Counted from the stretch's first letter, positions 7,309 through 16,584 are shown. The stretch is 40,119 nucleotides of DNA from Candidatus Gastranaerophilales bacterium (GCA_944327225.1 CALVGZ010000018.1:1-40119); one strand, 5' to 3'. Program-made: numbers and translations. The notes: generated by a model not told the origin, from the sequence alone.

Positions 7309-9579
7309 ATGGCAGTTAAAGGAAAAAACAGTAAAAACGAAAAAACACTTGTTATAGTCGAGTCTCCCGCTAAATCAAAGACAATTGGAAAAATATTGGG
7401 AAATAATTATATTATTCAAGCGTCAATGGGTCATGTTAGGGATTTGGCCTCTAAGGGACTTGGTTTTGATATAGAAAATAATTTTAAACCGACTTTTGAA
7501 GTTATACCTGAAAAGAAAAAAGTTATAACGGAATTAAATAAAATAGCAAAAACGGTAGATAAAATTTATTTGGCATCCGACCCTGATAGAGAAGGTGAGG
7601 CAATTGCTTGGCATGTTAAAGAATGTCTTAAGTTCCCTGAGGATAAAATTTTTAGAATTGTTTTTAATGAAATAACTCCGCATGCCATAAAAGAGGCTGT
7701 TGCAAATTATCATCAAATTGATATGTTAAAGGTTGAAGCTCAAAAAACAAGACAAATTTTGGATAAACTTGTTGGTTTCAAAATAAGTCCTATTTTATGG
7801 GAAAAGATGAAAAATTATAAGCTTTCGGCAGGCAGAGTTCAATCCGTTGCACTTAAAATGATATGCGAAAGAGAAGATGAGATTGAAGCATTTAATCCTG
7901 TTGAATATTGGAGTATAGAAGTTTTATTAAACAAACTTAATGTTGATTTCACTGCCGAATTAGCAAGAATAATTAAAAACGGTAAAGATGAAAAAATTGA
8001 ACTTCATAATGAAAATGATGTTAAAGAGGTTATAAAAAATCTTGAAAAAGCAAAATATATCGTTTCAAAAATTACTCCGAGAGATACACAAAGAAAACCT
8101 CAACCTCCTTTTATAACTTCAACATTGCAAAGAGAAGCAAGCTCAAAATTAGGTTATGGTGTATCCAAAACCATGCAAATTGCTCAAAAATTGTATGAAG
8201 GTATTGACTTAGGTGATGGTTCGGTTGGTCTTATTACATACATGAGAACAGATTCTACAAGAATTTCGGATGATGCTAGAGATTTTGCCAAAGAATATAT
8301 ATTGGAAAATTATGGAAGTGAATATTATCCCGAAAAGCCAAATGTTTATGCTAAAAAGAAACAAAATACGCAAGACGCCCATGAAGCTATACGTCCTTCT
8401 TATATAGATAAAACGCCGGATAGTATAAAACAATATTTAACAAGTGAGCAGTACAAGTTATATAAGTTAATTTGGGACAGATTTATGGCATCTCAAATGA
8501 CAAATGCCAAGGTTAAAAATTTAACAGTCGATATTGAAGCTAATAATTATATTTTTAAGATGGGTTCATCAAAGATTGTTTTTGATGGTTTTACAAAAAT
8601 ATATTCAGATGCTGAAGATGTCGTTAGTCAAAAGTTTCCTGATTTAAAAGCGGGAGATGAGCTTAATTTTAAAAAGTTAAATCCGGAACAACATTTTACT
8701 CAACCGCCTGCAAGATTTTCCGAAGCAAGTCTTGTTAAACAGCTTGAAGAATACGGAATAGGAAGACCGTCTACTTATGCACCAATTATAACCAAAATTC
8801 AACAGAGAAATTATGTTGAAAAAACCGAGACAAAATCTTTGAAACCGACTCCGCTAGGGAGAGCTGTGTGTAAACAACTGGTTGAACATTTTGAAAAAAT
8901 TATGGATTATAAATTTACGGCTCAAATGGAAGCAAGTCTCGATGATATAGCCGAAGATAAAGAAAATAGTACGGAATTTTTAAATTCTTTCTGGCAACCG
9001 TTTTCAAAAACTCTTGATTTGGCCCAAAAAAATATGAAAAGAGTTGACGTGGAAACAGATAAAGTTTGTCCTAACTGCGGAAGAAAAATGGTTGTCAAAC
9101 TTTCCCGTTATGGAAAACAATTTTTGGCATGTTCTGGTTATCCGGAATGTAAAACGGCTTTACCTATGGAAGGTGCTGAAAAGACTGAAATTCCTGCGGA
9201 TGAGCCTACGGATAAAAAATGTGAAAAATGTGGTTCAAATATGGTAATTAGAACAGGACCTTACGGAAAGTATTACCAATGTTTAAATGAAAAATGCAAA
9301 AAAAGATTTTCAATAGTAGAATCATCAGGAGTAAAGTGTCCCGAATGTGAAAAAGCAGGTAGAGACGGCGAGCTTGTTAAAAGAAAATCACGTTACGGTA
9401 CATTTTTTTGGGGCTGTTCAAAGTATCCCGATTGTTCTTTTGCTGTTTGGGCTGAGCCAACCGGAGAAAAATGTCCTGATTGCGGCAGTCTTTTAGTTAA
9501 AAAATATTTAAAAAGAGGCAATAAAATCGCTTGTTCCAATAAAAATTGTAAATACTCAAGACCGATGGATGAAGAATAA
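7309..9579 (+). CDS. topA: DNA topoisomerase I (type IA)
   Basis: TopA relaxes negative supercoils by cutting one strand through a tyrosine-DNA link. The 756 residues contain the Toprim domain (VIVESPAKSKTIGKIL with Glu18; the DPDREGEAIAWH acidic triad at 91-95) and the active-site block GLITYMRTDSTRIS with catalytic Tyr311. GIGRPSTYAPIITKIQ lies further on. From about residue 587 there are four cysteine zinc ribbons in tandem (CPNC, CEKC, CPEC and CPDC openings); the last has CSNKNC as its second pair. Length is normal for a TopA with four ribbons. It is six bases after dprA and overlaps aroE by one base, so the three are co-transcribed. Confidence 0.98.
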   Translation: MAVKGKNSKNEKTLVIVESPAKSKTIGKILGNNYIIQASMGHVRDLASKGLGFDIENNFKPTFEVIPEKKKVITELNKIAKTVDKIYLASDPDREGEAIAWHVKECLKFPEDKIFRIVFNEITPHAIKEAVANYHQIDMLKVEAQKTRQILDKLVGFKISPILWEKMKNYKLSAGRVQSVALKMICEREDEIEAFNPVEYWSIEVLLNKLNVDFTAELARIIKNGKDEKIELHNENDVKEVIKNLEKAKYIVSKITPRDTQRKPQPPFITSTLQREASSKLGYGVSKTMQIAQKLYEGIDLGDGSVGLITYMRTDSTRISDDARDFAKEYILENYGSEYYPEKPNVYAKKKQNTQDAHEAIRPSYIDKTPDSIKQYLTSEQYKLYKLIWDRFMASQMTNAKVKNLTVDIEANNYIFKMGSSKIVFDGFTKIYSDAEDVVSQKFPDLKAGDELNFKKLNPEQHFTQPPARFSEASLVKQLEEYGIGRPSTYAPIITKIQQRNYVEKTETKSLKPTPLGRAVCKQLVEHFEKIMDYKFTAQMEASLDDIAEDKENSTEFLNSFWQPFSKTLDLAQKNMKRVDVETDKVCPNCGRKMVVKLSRYGKQFLACSGYPECKTALPMEGAEKTEIPADEPTDKKCEKCGSNMVIRTGPYGKYYQCLNEKCKKRFSIVESSGVKCPECEKAGRDGELVKRKSRYGTFFWGCSKYPDCSFAVWAEPTGEKCPDCGSLLVKKYLKRGNKIACSNKNCKYSRPMDEE

Positions 9580-10442
9580 TGACTCAAAATTTTAAATTGG
9601 CAATAATAGGTTATCCTATAGGGCATACGTTAAGTCCTGTTTTGTATAAAGCTGCTTTTGAAGAGTTGGATTTAGAATATAGTTATGAGGTTTTACCTAC
9701 TCCTTCTGAAGATTTGATTTCTCAAATTAAGCATTTGCGTTCGGGGAAATATTTTGGTTTTAACGTAACCATTCCGCATAAAGTTCCTGTTACTTTGTTT
9801 CTTTCGAAATACGATGAATATGTTAATTTAACGGGTTCTGTTAATGTTGTAAGAGTTGAAGAGGACTTGTCTTTGTCGGGCTTTAATACAGATGTATATG
9901 GTTTTATGGAGGCAATTCCAAAAGATGTTGATTTGTCAGGAAAAAAAGCGGCAATCATTGGATCAGGCGGAGCAGCAAGAGCTGTGTGTGCCGGTTTGTA
10001 TAAAAAAGGTATCAAAAAAATTGATATTTATACAAGAAATGTTATAAATTCTTCGGAAACAATTAAAACATTAAGAAATAGATTTAGTGAAATCGAAATT
10101 AAATCAATTCAAACATCTTTAATGGATGGCCTAGGGGATGTTGATATTCTTATAAATACTACTCCTGTAGGCATGAAAAATTTTAATGAAGAGAATTCTC
10201 CGGTTGATGATAAGAATATTGAAAGTTTAAATGATGATGCTATTGTGTATGATATAGTTTATAATCCATTAAGAACGGCATTAATTTCAAAAGCAATAAA
10301 ATTTAACAAAAGATATGTATGCGGATTAGATATGCTTGTCCACCAAGCAGTGGGAGCAGTTGAGATTTGGACAGGGAAAAAACCGGATTTTAAATTAATG
10401 AAGATACGTGCATTAGAGGAGTTTTTAATTAATTTAAATTAA
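9579..10442 (+). CDS. aroE: Shikimate dehydrogenase
   Basis: AroE reduces 3-dehydroshikimate to shikimate with NADPH in aromatic amino acid and chorismate synthesis. The 287 residues show the substrate-binding GYPIGHTLSPVLY at the N terminus, the catalytic Lys in NVTIPHK, the paired Asp in GFNTDVYGF and the nucleotide-binding AAIIGSGGAARAV. NTTPVGM follows. The ATG shares its A with the topA TAA stop, so translation is coupled to topA. This is the third gene of the dprA-topA-aroE unit. No other aromatic pathway gene is in the window. Confidence 0.97.
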   Translation: MTQNFKLAIIGYPIGHTLSPVLYKAAFEELDLEYSYEVLPTPSEDLISQIKHLRSGKYFGFNVTIPHKVPVTLFLSKYDEYVNLTGSVNVVRVEEDLSLSGFNTDVYGFMEAIPKDVDLSGKKAAIIGSGGAARAVCAGLYKKGIKKIDIYTRNVINSSETIKTLRNRFSEIEIKSIQTSLMDGLGDVDILINTTPVGMKNFNEENSPVDDKNIESLNDDAIVYDIVYNPLRTALISKAIKFNKRYVCGLDMLVHQAVGAVEIWTGKKPDFKLMKIRALEEFLINLN

Positions 10443-10466
10443 TTTTCAACTCATTGTATGATTTTT

Positions 10467-10475
10467 TGTTACAAT
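10467..10475 (+). promoter_or_regulatory. Extended -10 promoter upstream of the pilin-like gene
   Basis: TGT followed by TACAAT (10470-10475) is a good extended -10 in the 68-base gap after aroE. It would give a leader of about 30 bases. No convincing -35 is visible. Confidence 0.45.
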
Positions 10476-10510
10476 ATAGACATAAGATTATTTTTTAGGT
10501 AGTATGAATA

Positions 10511-11206
10511 GTGATGACCTATGGTTTTAGAAGTATAGGAAGAATGAACGGTAGCAAAGAAGACAGAAAAATAAGAGGTTTTACATTAGCTGAGGCATTG
10601 ATTACTTTGGTAATAATCGGTGTAATTGCGGCACTTACCATCCCTGCTATTTTGATTAATACAGAACAACATGAGTATAAGTCTGCACTTAAAAAGGCTT
10701 TATCTTCTTTAAATCAAGTCATTGAGTTAAATATTGCTCTTGAAGGTTATGGACCCATTGAAGCGACCGATATGACAAACCCTGATGTAGAGGACAGTTT
10801 TTTTGAAATGTTTAGAAATAGGATGAATGTAATTTCTATTTCAAAAGCTTATAATTGGGGTAATACTTCAAACTATGCGTTCTTTACTGCAGATGGTATG
10901 AGATTTGAATTTCCTACTACTCCAACGGTTAATGGCGGCACTTTTGCAGTAAACAACGGAAAATGTTCAACTCCAGGAGCTGAGATTCAAGATGATTTTG
11001 GTATAGTATATGATAAACCTTGTTTGATAGTTGTTGATGTAAACGGTGATAGAAGACCAAATCCTCGTAAAACAAAAGGTTCTTATAAGGTTCCTTCTGC
11101 TGCTTCAAAATCTAAGATATTGGATGTGTTTCCAATAATTGTAACAGATAAAAACGCTTATCCTTACGGTGTAGTTGGGCAACGTGCAATATTTCAACAT
11201 AATTAA
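10511..11206 (+). CDS. Type IV pilin-like protein (prepilin leader, pseudopilin fold)
   Basis: A short positively charged leader ends at the prepilin peptidase site RG|FTLAEALITLVIIGVIAA, followed by the single hydrophobic helix that anchors pilins in the membrane and packs the fibre. The globular part holds two cysteines (KCSTPG, KPCLIV) that could form a disulfide, then a DVNGDRRPN loop resembling the calcium loop of major pseudopilins. Proteins of this type are numerous in Gastranaerophilales genomes. The start is uncertain: GTG 10511, ATG 10514 and ATG 10544 are all in frame and none has a well-spaced Shine-Dalgarno. It is monocistronic and converges on nrdG. It could be a minor pilin, a pseudopilin or a DNA-uptake pilin. 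Confidence 0.9.
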   Translation: MMTYGFRSIGRMNGSKEDRKIRGFTLAEALITLVIIGVIAALTIPAILINTEQHEYKSALKKALSSLNQVIELNIALEGYGPIEATDMTNPDVEDSFFEMFRNRMNVISISKAYNWGNTSNYAFFTADGMRFEFPTTPTVNGGTFAVNNGKCSTPGAEIQDDFGIVYDKPCLIVVDVNGDRRPNPRKTKGSYKVPSAASKSKILDVFPIIVTDKNAYPYGVVGQRAIFQHN

Positions 11207-11261
11207 ATCAGTTTAACTTAAAGTTTTGGAGTAATAAAAATCGTAATTGATTGACTACTTT

Positions 11262-11756
11262 CTATTGTTCGCAGTGAAGTATGACCTTGTTTTCTTTTAT
11301 GCTTTTTTGAACGTCAATTATTCTTTGATTTGAGCTTCCAATCCATTTTAAATTGTTATCATTTAATTCTTTTATAAATTCACCATCTACAAGAACATCG
11401 ATATCAGTTAAATCAATCGTTTTTATTACTTCTTCCCATAAAAAACCGGTATATAGCCATACTGTTTTATTAGGAAGCTGGGTTTTAACTTTTTTGGCAA
11501 GTCTTAAAACCGTTTCTCTGTTAAACGGATGCAACGGGTCTCCGCCGGAGAATGTAATTCCTGAAATATGATCTTTGGAAAGCGCTTCAAATAGTTCATT
11601 CTCTGCTGCTTCATCAAATTCTATTCCGCTTGAAGCATCCCACGTTTGAGGGTTTTGACAACCGTTGCAACAGTGTGTGCAACCGGATGTCCAAAGAACA
11701 ACTCTTAGTCCGTCCCCATTTAACATATCGTCTTTTGTAATATTATGGTAATTCAT
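11262..11756 (-). CDS. nrdG: Anaerobic ribonucleotide reductase activating protein (radical SAM)
   Basis: NrdG is the radical SAM activase that places the glycyl radical on NrdD. In its 164 residues the cluster motif CTHCCNGC supplies Cys26, Cys30 and Cys33 in the family C-x3-C-x2-C spacing. It is followed by the SAM-binding TFSGGDPLHP and VWLYTGFLWEE. The length is normal for the short NrdG family. The ATG is preceded by AAGGAAAAATA, a fair Shine-Dalgarno. It lies 55 bases downstream of nrdD, but a strong terminator-like hairpin occupies that gap, so nrdG may be expressed mainly by read-through. Identification is secure. Confidence 0.95.
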   Translation of the reverse strand: MNYHNITKDDMLNGDGLRVVLWTSGCTHCCNGCQNPQTWDASSGIEFDEAAENELFEALSKDHISGITFSGGDPLHPFNRETVLRLAKKVKTQLPNKTVWLYTGFLWEEVIKTIDLTDIDVLVDGEFIKELNDNNLKWIGSSNQRIIDVQKSIKENKVILHCEQ

Positions 11757-11778
11757 TATTTTTCCTTTTTTTCATGCA

Positions 11779-11805
11779 AAAAACCGCCCTATTTAGGCGG
11801 TTTTT
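11779..11805 (-). terminator. Intrinsic terminator between nrdD and nrdG
   Basis: A 10-bp perfect stem (11779-11788 with 11796-11805; core CCGCC/GGCGG) has a 7-base loop, A-tract on one side and T-tract on the other, so it could act in either direction. On the minus strand it follows nrdD by 6 bases and ends 22 bases before nrdG. Confidence 0.85.
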
Positions 11806-11811
11806 CTATTT

Positions 11812-14058
11812 TTACATACTTACTCTATCTTTTATTTCTTCCATTTTATGATCTGCAAGTCTTGAATCACCTTTGACTCTTGAATAAGCCAAATAGCCAT
11901 TCATTCTGTCAATTTTGGTCAGGTTTTTTGATCCGCAAACAGGGCAAACATCCATATTTAATTCTTGATGTCCGCAATCATCGCAATATGAAAGAGATAA
12001 ATTTACACCTTCATAAAATCCTTTTTTCATTGCACGTTTAAGTAAAGTTTCGACTGCTTTTGTGTTATATGAGACCGGATATTTAACATATTGAATTTTT
12101 CCGCCATTCATTAAATCCCAAAATCTTCCTTCAAGGTCTTGTTTTTCAATTGGACTGATTTGTTCTGAAACATGGCAGTGGAAAGAATTTGAAACATAAG
12201 GTTTATCCGAAACACTTTCAACTATACCGTATTTTTTTCTGAATTGTTTTACTTGTAACCCGCATAAGTTTTCAGCGGGTGTGCCATATAGGGCGTATAA
12301 CCAACCATCTTCTTTTTTAAATTCAGCCACTTTTTTATTTATATATTCCATAACTTCAATTGCAAAAGCACCATCTTCTACAAGAGATTTGCCATTGTGA
12401 AGTTCTTGAAGTTCGTTTAGAGCGGTAATACCAAATGAAGCTGTTGCTGATTTAAGTAATGGTTTAATTTTTTCGTTAAACTTCAAATGCCCGCCATAAA
12501 ATCCACCTTCACAATATGCTAACGGATTAACGGAAGCTCTCATTTCTCCTAAGTATTCGTAAGTTCTTATATGAATTTTTCTTATTAAATTCATATAGTA
12601 ATCTAAAACTTCATAGAAATCTTTGCTTTCTTGTTTTGCTTTAGCATAAATCATTGGCAGATGCAGAGAAATTGCACCTATATTAAATCTTCCTACAAAA
12701 ACAGGTTTATCATTTTCGTCTGCAGGTTCTATTCCGCCTCTTTCAAACCAAGGTGATAAAAATGCTCTGCAACCCATAGGTGATACTACTCTTCCGTATT
12801 TTTTATACATTGAAGCAACGTAGCCTTCGCCTGATAAGCTTAACCAATCGGGATACATTGTTTTTTTGGAACATTCAACTCCTGCATGGAATAGTTTTTC
12901 AAGAGGTTTACCTTCGCCATGGAGTTCTTCATCGTATAAAAATACTATTTTAGGGAACAATACCGGTTTTTTACATTCTTTTTTACCTTGTCCGCCTTGG
13001 CGAGTTTTAAGACAAGCCAATGTTGCCATTACTTCAAATTCACTCTGACCGAGACCGGTTGTAACTGTAATAAAAGGATAATCACCACGAGATGAAGCAA
13101 CCGTATTAAATTTATATTCCCAACCTTGAAAACCTTGTTCAAAATCTGCCTGAACATCTTTCATAGCTTCTTCGCGAGCTTTTTCGAAAGTCAGACCCAT
13201 ACAGATATATCTGTCATATTGTCTATCGTATGTTTTTTGAGCATAAGGTGCCAGAATTTTATCAACTTCCGGAACTGTAAATCCGCCGTATTGTTGGCTT
13301 GCTGCTGCCATTACGATATCACCTATAACATCAAAAGCAACATCTAAGCTTTTTGGTTCGTTGTACCAAATGTTACCCATTTCAAAGCCGTCTTTTAAAA
13401 CTGCTGCAACATCAAACAAGCAACAATTCATAGTATCTCTTCTTGCCGACATATCATGAATATAGATATAACCTTCTTTTATGGCTTGTTTATCTTCTAC
13501 GGTTAAGAAGAATTTTTTGTATAACTCTTTATTTAATTCATTAAATATAAGCGAACGTTTGGTTGAAACCAAGGTAGAGTCAGCATTTGCATTTTCTTTG
13601 TCGCCTATATACATAATTCTTTGCGATTCTTGATAAACTTTATCAAGCATGTGCACAAAATCGGTTTTATAATTTCTGTAATTTCTGTAGCTTTCTGCTA
13701 CTTTTGGACTCAATGCCTGTAGAGCAGACTCTACAATGTTATGCATTTGAGCAATTTCAACAGTGTCAGAATCCATATCTATGACACTTTTATTTACATA
13801 GGCACAAATGTCTTTAATTTCTTTTTCACTGAAAGTTACAAGCATTCTTGTTGCTGATTTCTTAATAGCGTCAACAACTTTTTCAACGTTATATTTTTCT
13901 TTTGTACCATCTTTTTTGATTATGCAAACATTATTAAGATTTCTTCTTGTAAAATTAATTATATTTACAGGATTTTCGTTGTGTTTAATCGCATCAGTAA
14001 CGGGCTGATTTGATGTTTGCGTATTTGCCAAATTGATATCGTTTGAAATCTTTTGCAT
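11812..14058 (-). CDS. nrdD: Class III anaerobic ribonucleoside-triphosphate reductase
   Basis: NrdD reduces ribonucleotides to deoxyribonucleotides without oxygen, using a glycyl radical. The 748 residues start with a non-conserved 45-residue stretch and then an ATP-cone allosteric domain (about 45-135, IIKKDGTKEKYNVEKVVDAI). The barrel contains DTMNCCLFDVAAVL, with cysteines in the active-site region, and LACLKTRQGGQGKK. Near the C terminus four cysteines (CDDC, CPVC) form the zinc site, and RMNGYLAYSRV carries the radical Gly721. A perfect AGGAGG lies about 7 bases before the ATG. Its activase NrdG follows. No aerobic reductase is in the window, which fits an anaerobe but does not exclude one elsewhere. 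Confidence 0.97.
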   Translation of the reverse strand: MQKISNDINLANTQTSNQPVTDAIKHNENPVNIINFTRRNLNNVCIIKKDGTKEKYNVEKVVDAIKKSATRMLVTFSEKEIKDICAYVNKSVIDMDSDTVEIAQMHNIVESALQALSPKVAESYRNYRNYKTDFVHMLDKVYQESQRIMYIGDKENANADSTLVSTKRSLIFNELNKELYKKFFLTVEDKQAIKEGYIYIHDMSARRDTMNCCLFDVAAVLKDGFEMGNIWYNEPKSLDVAFDVIGDIVMAAASQQYGGFTVPEVDKILAPYAQKTYDRQYDRYICMGLTFEKAREEAMKDVQADFEQGFQGWEYKFNTVASSRGDYPFITVTTGLGQSEFEVMATLACLKTRQGGQGKKECKKPVLFPKIVFLYDEELHGEGKPLEKLFHAGVECSKKTMYPDWLSLSGEGYVASMYKKYGRVVSPMGCRAFLSPWFERGGIEPADENDKPVFVGRFNIGAISLHLPMIYAKAKQESKDFYEVLDYYMNLIRKIHIRTYEYLGEMRASVNPLAYCEGGFYGGHLKFNEKIKPLLKSATASFGITALNELQELHNGKSLVEDGAFAIEVMEYINKKVAEFKKEDGWLYALYGTPAENLCGLQVKQFRKKYGIVESVSDKPYVSNSFHCHVSEQISPIEKQDLEGRFWDLMNGGKIQYVKYPVSYNTKAVETLLKRAMKKGFYEGVNLSLSYCDDCGHQELNMDVCPVCGSKNLTKIDRMNGYLAYSRVKGDSRLADHKMEEIKDRVSM

Positions 14059-14131
14059 TAAATTCCTCCTAATTGCATAAAAATGCTTCCCGTATTTGTT
14101 TAATTCCTATGGCAAAAAATTGCTTCGGTTC

Positions 14132-14152
14132 TTTCTCTATTTCTCTATTTCT
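14132..14152. repeat. Short tandem repeat in the nrdD leader
   Basis: The 8-base unit TTTCTCTA occurs 2.6 times in a row (14132-14139, 14140-14147, 14148-14152). It lies about 75 bases before the nrdD start, inside the 5' leader or promoter region. No clear NrdR box was seen in this gap. Confidence 0.6.
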
Positions 14153-14217
14153 ATTATTCTACTACAAATTAATTGGCATGAGTACCATTTATTTTATTGA
14201 AATATTGTTTATTTTTT

Positions 14218-14260
14218 AAAAGATAAAAATCACTCCGTTGTGGAGCGATTTTTATCTTTT
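14218..14260 (-). terminator. Terminator downstream of the Skp/OmpH gene
   Basis: A 19-position stem with one A-C mismatch (14218-14236 with 14242-14260) closes a 5-base loop, with T-runs inside the 3' arm. It follows the Skp/OmpH stop by about 35 bases and separates that gene from nrdD. The rest of the 236-base gap (14059-14294) is nrdD leader and promoter sequence with no gene. Confidence 0.85.
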
Positions 14261-14294
14261 AATTTTAATTTTTAAAAAAATTTACTTTACAAAA

Positions 14295-14759
14295 TTATTT
14301 TACTAAGGGTAAAACAGAAGCTGTGATATCAGTTCCGCCAAATAGTAGCGAATCCTTTCTGAATACTAAATCATAGCCCATGGCTTTAGCTTTTTGATTT
14401 ACTGCTTCACTTAATTGGTTATCAACTTGATTTACTTTTTTTGCATAATCATCTCTTATGCTTTTTTTCTTTTGAGTTAATTGTGCTTCATATTTTTTAA
14501 TTAAAGCTTGTTTGCCTGCAGCAGTAGATTGCTTTTTAATATCAGCACTTGCTGTATCGTACCATTTTAACATGTTTTGAGTTTGCTTTGCTCTGGTTTC
14601 TTCTGCTGATTTTAATACTTTAGAAGCACTTAATAATTTACCTACATTGACATAAGCAACTTTTGATGCTTGAACATCACTGAATGCAATGTTGTTTAAT
14701 CCGAAACCAAGACCGAATGCAAATGAGCATAGAACCAGTGTTAACAAACTTTTTTTCAT
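14295..14759 (-). CDS. OmpH/Skp family periplasmic chaperone
   Basis: Skp/OmpH proteins hold unfolded outer-membrane proteins in the periplasm. The 154 residues start with a signal peptide (MKKSLLTLVLCSFAFGLGFG, cleavage near 30), then KVAYVNVGKLLSASKVLKSA, the family opening strand and helix. A long charged coiled-coil region (about 55-125) forms the tentacle helices, and the closing AKAMGYDLVFRKDSLLFGGTDIT-type strand is present. This implies a diderm envelope with an outer membrane. AAGGAGA is well placed before the ATG. The gene lies 10 bases after nadE on the same strand, so both are probably co-transcribed; a strong terminator follows. No bamA or lpx gene is adjacent here, unlike the common arrangement. 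Confidence 0.88.
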   Translation of the reverse strand: MKKSLLTLVLCSFAFGLGFGLNNIAFSDVQASKVAYVNVGKLLSASKVLKSAEETRAKQTQNMLKWYDTASADIKKQSTAAGKQALIKKYEAQLTQKKKSIRDDYAKKVNQVDNQLSEAVNQKAKAMGYDLVFRKDSLLFGGTDITASVLPLVK

Positions 14760-14769
14760 AAAATTCTCC

Positions 14770-16584
14770 TTATTTTGAGTAGTTTATATCAGATATTATT
14801 GGTTGCTTAAATTCGATTTTATTGATTGAACGACCATCAACAATTGGACCCGGAGGGATAATGTACCATTTGTAAATTGCCGTATTTAATCTTTTAAAGA
14901 ATTTATTTAACCATTGAAGTTTGGTTTGATTATCTAATATATTCTTTTTCTCATATAAAAACTTAGATTTCATCATATTATCGATTGATTGATTAAAATT
15001 TTCTATTCTCCAAATGACTTCGTCTAAAAATTCATAAGGCATTAAAGCGTCTTCTGCAAGCAGAGTTTTACCTGTTTTAGGGTCAAGTGCAAGCTCCGCT
15101 TGCGGAGGTTTTTTGATAATCGCTTCAGGAATAGCATTTTTTTGAGGTCTGTTTTCATTCATCCAACGTGCAAGGGCAAAAAGTTTCGTTTTAACAACAT
15201 CTGATATGGGAGCATATCCTCCTGACATATCGCCGTTTATCGTTGCATAACCCATATAAAGCTCGGATTTATCAGATGTTGCTATGGGTATAGTTGAATT
15301 AAATTCATTTGCTATACCCCATAAAATCAAGGCTCTGCTTCTTGCTTGAATGTTATCTTGTGTAAAGGATTGATTATATCTGTCAGAGAACGAATTTTGA
15401 GCTTCATTAAATATTCCTTCAAATTTGTTTGAAATTGCTTCTTGCATATCTTTTATAGGTATTTCCATAAAATTAATGCCTAAATTACTTGCTAATTCTT
15501 TTGCATCATTTTTGCTATCTGAAGAAGTTAATTTAGAAGGCATGGAAATTCCTAAAATATTTTCTCTACCCAAAGCATCAGCCAAAAGAACTGCACAAAT
15601 TGTGCTGTCTAGTCCGCCCGAAAGCCCTAAAACGGCACGTTTAAAATTATTTTTTTTGAAATAGTCTTTAATAGCAAGAATGATTGTCCTATAAGTTCTT
15701 TCTAAATCGGGTGTGTGGTCAAGAGAAAATTCTTTTTGAGAATTTAAAGTAAGCTCTAATCCTTTTGGCAGCGGGTTAATTATATTTTTGTTTGTGTTTA
15801 TGTTTAGTATAAAAAAGTCTTCCTCAAAACCTTTTGCCATGGCACAAAGGTTGCCGTTTTTATCATACATTCTTGAATAACCGTCATAAACAAGCTCATC
15901 ATTTGCTCCGACTTGATTTACATATATGTAGTTAACATTGTATTTTTTTGCGATGTGACTCATCATGTTATGTTTTAGCTGTTCTTTTTTAGCTCTTGTA
16001 CAAGAAGATGAAGGGCAAATTATTGTGTTGACATACGGTGCAATTTCTTTTATCGGGTCGATTGAATATAAATTTTTTTCAAAAAAATCAAAATCATTCC
16101 AACTGTCTTCACAAATAGCAATTCCGTATTTTATTCCGTTTAAATTGATTATTCTTTCTTCTTTATTTATTTTTGCCGGTTCAAAATATCTGAAATCATT
16201 GTGTTCGGCGTAATTTGCAAGAAGTGATTTTCTGATTATTTTTTTTATTTCTTTATTTTGAATAAATGCTATTGAATTATAAAAAGGTTTTCCGAATTTT
16301 TCTTTATTTTTTTCTGCAAAACCTATTAAAATGGCAGTATTTGTTGCTGTGTTTTTAATTTCGTTAAGTGCTTCTTCTGATTGTTGTGCTATATAAGGAT
16401 ATCTTGTTAGGATATCGCCAAGCGGGTAACCTATCAAAAATAATTCCGGAAAAATTATTAAATCCGCATTAATTTCATTTGCTTTTTTAATACTCTCAAT
16501 AGCTTTATTTTTGTTGTATTCAATGTTTCCTGATATTGGATTTAATTGTGCCAATATCACGTTATTTGAATTTTTATTTTCCAT
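14770..16584 (-). CDS. nadE: Glutamine-dependent NAD+ synthetase
   Basis: NadE makes NAD+ from nicotinate adenine dinucleotide, taking ammonia from glutamine. The 604-residue protein has two domains. The N-terminal nitrilase-type glutaminase carries the Glu-Lys-Cys triad at Glu47 (FPELFL), Lys119 (RKSLL) and Cys158 (AICEDSW). The synthetase domain has the ATP pyrophosphatase loop SGGLDS at 322-327, followed by QNIQARSRALILWGIAN-type and TSDKSELYMGY motifs. It is somewhat longer than many bacterial two-domain enzymes, through a C-terminal extension. The ATG has no Shine-Dalgarno; an extended -10 ends seven bases upstream. The Skp/OmpH gene follows on the same transcript with no evident functional link. 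Confidence 0.96.
   Translation of the reverse strand: MENKNSNNVILAQLNPISGNIEYNKNKAIESIKKANEINADLIIFPELFLIGYPLGDILTRYPYIAQQSEEALNEIKNTATNTAILIGFAEKNKEKFGKPFYNSIAFIQNKEIKKIIRKSLLANYAEHNDFRYFEPAKINKEERIINLNGIKYGIAICEDSWNDFDFFEKNLYSIDPIKEIAPYVNTIICPSSSCTRAKKEQLKHNMMSHIAKKYNVNYIYVNQVGANDELVYDGYSRMYDKNGNLCAMAKGFEEDFFILNINTNKNIINPLPKGLELTLNSQKEFSLDHTPDLERTYRTIILAIKDYFKKNNFKRAVLGLSGGLDSTICAVLLADALGRENILGISMPSKLTSSDSKNDAKELASNLGINFMEIPIKDMQEAISNKFEGIFNEAQNSFSDRYNQSFTQDNIQARSRALILWGIANEFNSTIPIATSDKSELYMGYATINGDMSGGYAPISDVVKTKLFALARWMNENRPQKNAIPEAIIKKPPQAELALDPKTGKTLLAEDALMPYEFLDEVIWRIENFNQSIDNMMKSKFLYEKKNILDNQTKLQWLNKFFKRLNTAIYKWYIIPPGPIVDGRSINKIEFKQPIISDINYSK

Noticed and set aside
11207-11261. Terminator between the convergent pilin-like gene and nrdG
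   Set aside because: Only a weak AATCA/TGATT pairing with a long loop is present; not enough for a hairpin call.
14059-14217. NrdR box or cobalamin riboswitch upstream of nrdD
   Set aside because: I found no pair of NrdR-like 16-base boxes and no B12-box or conserved riboswitch core in the gap.
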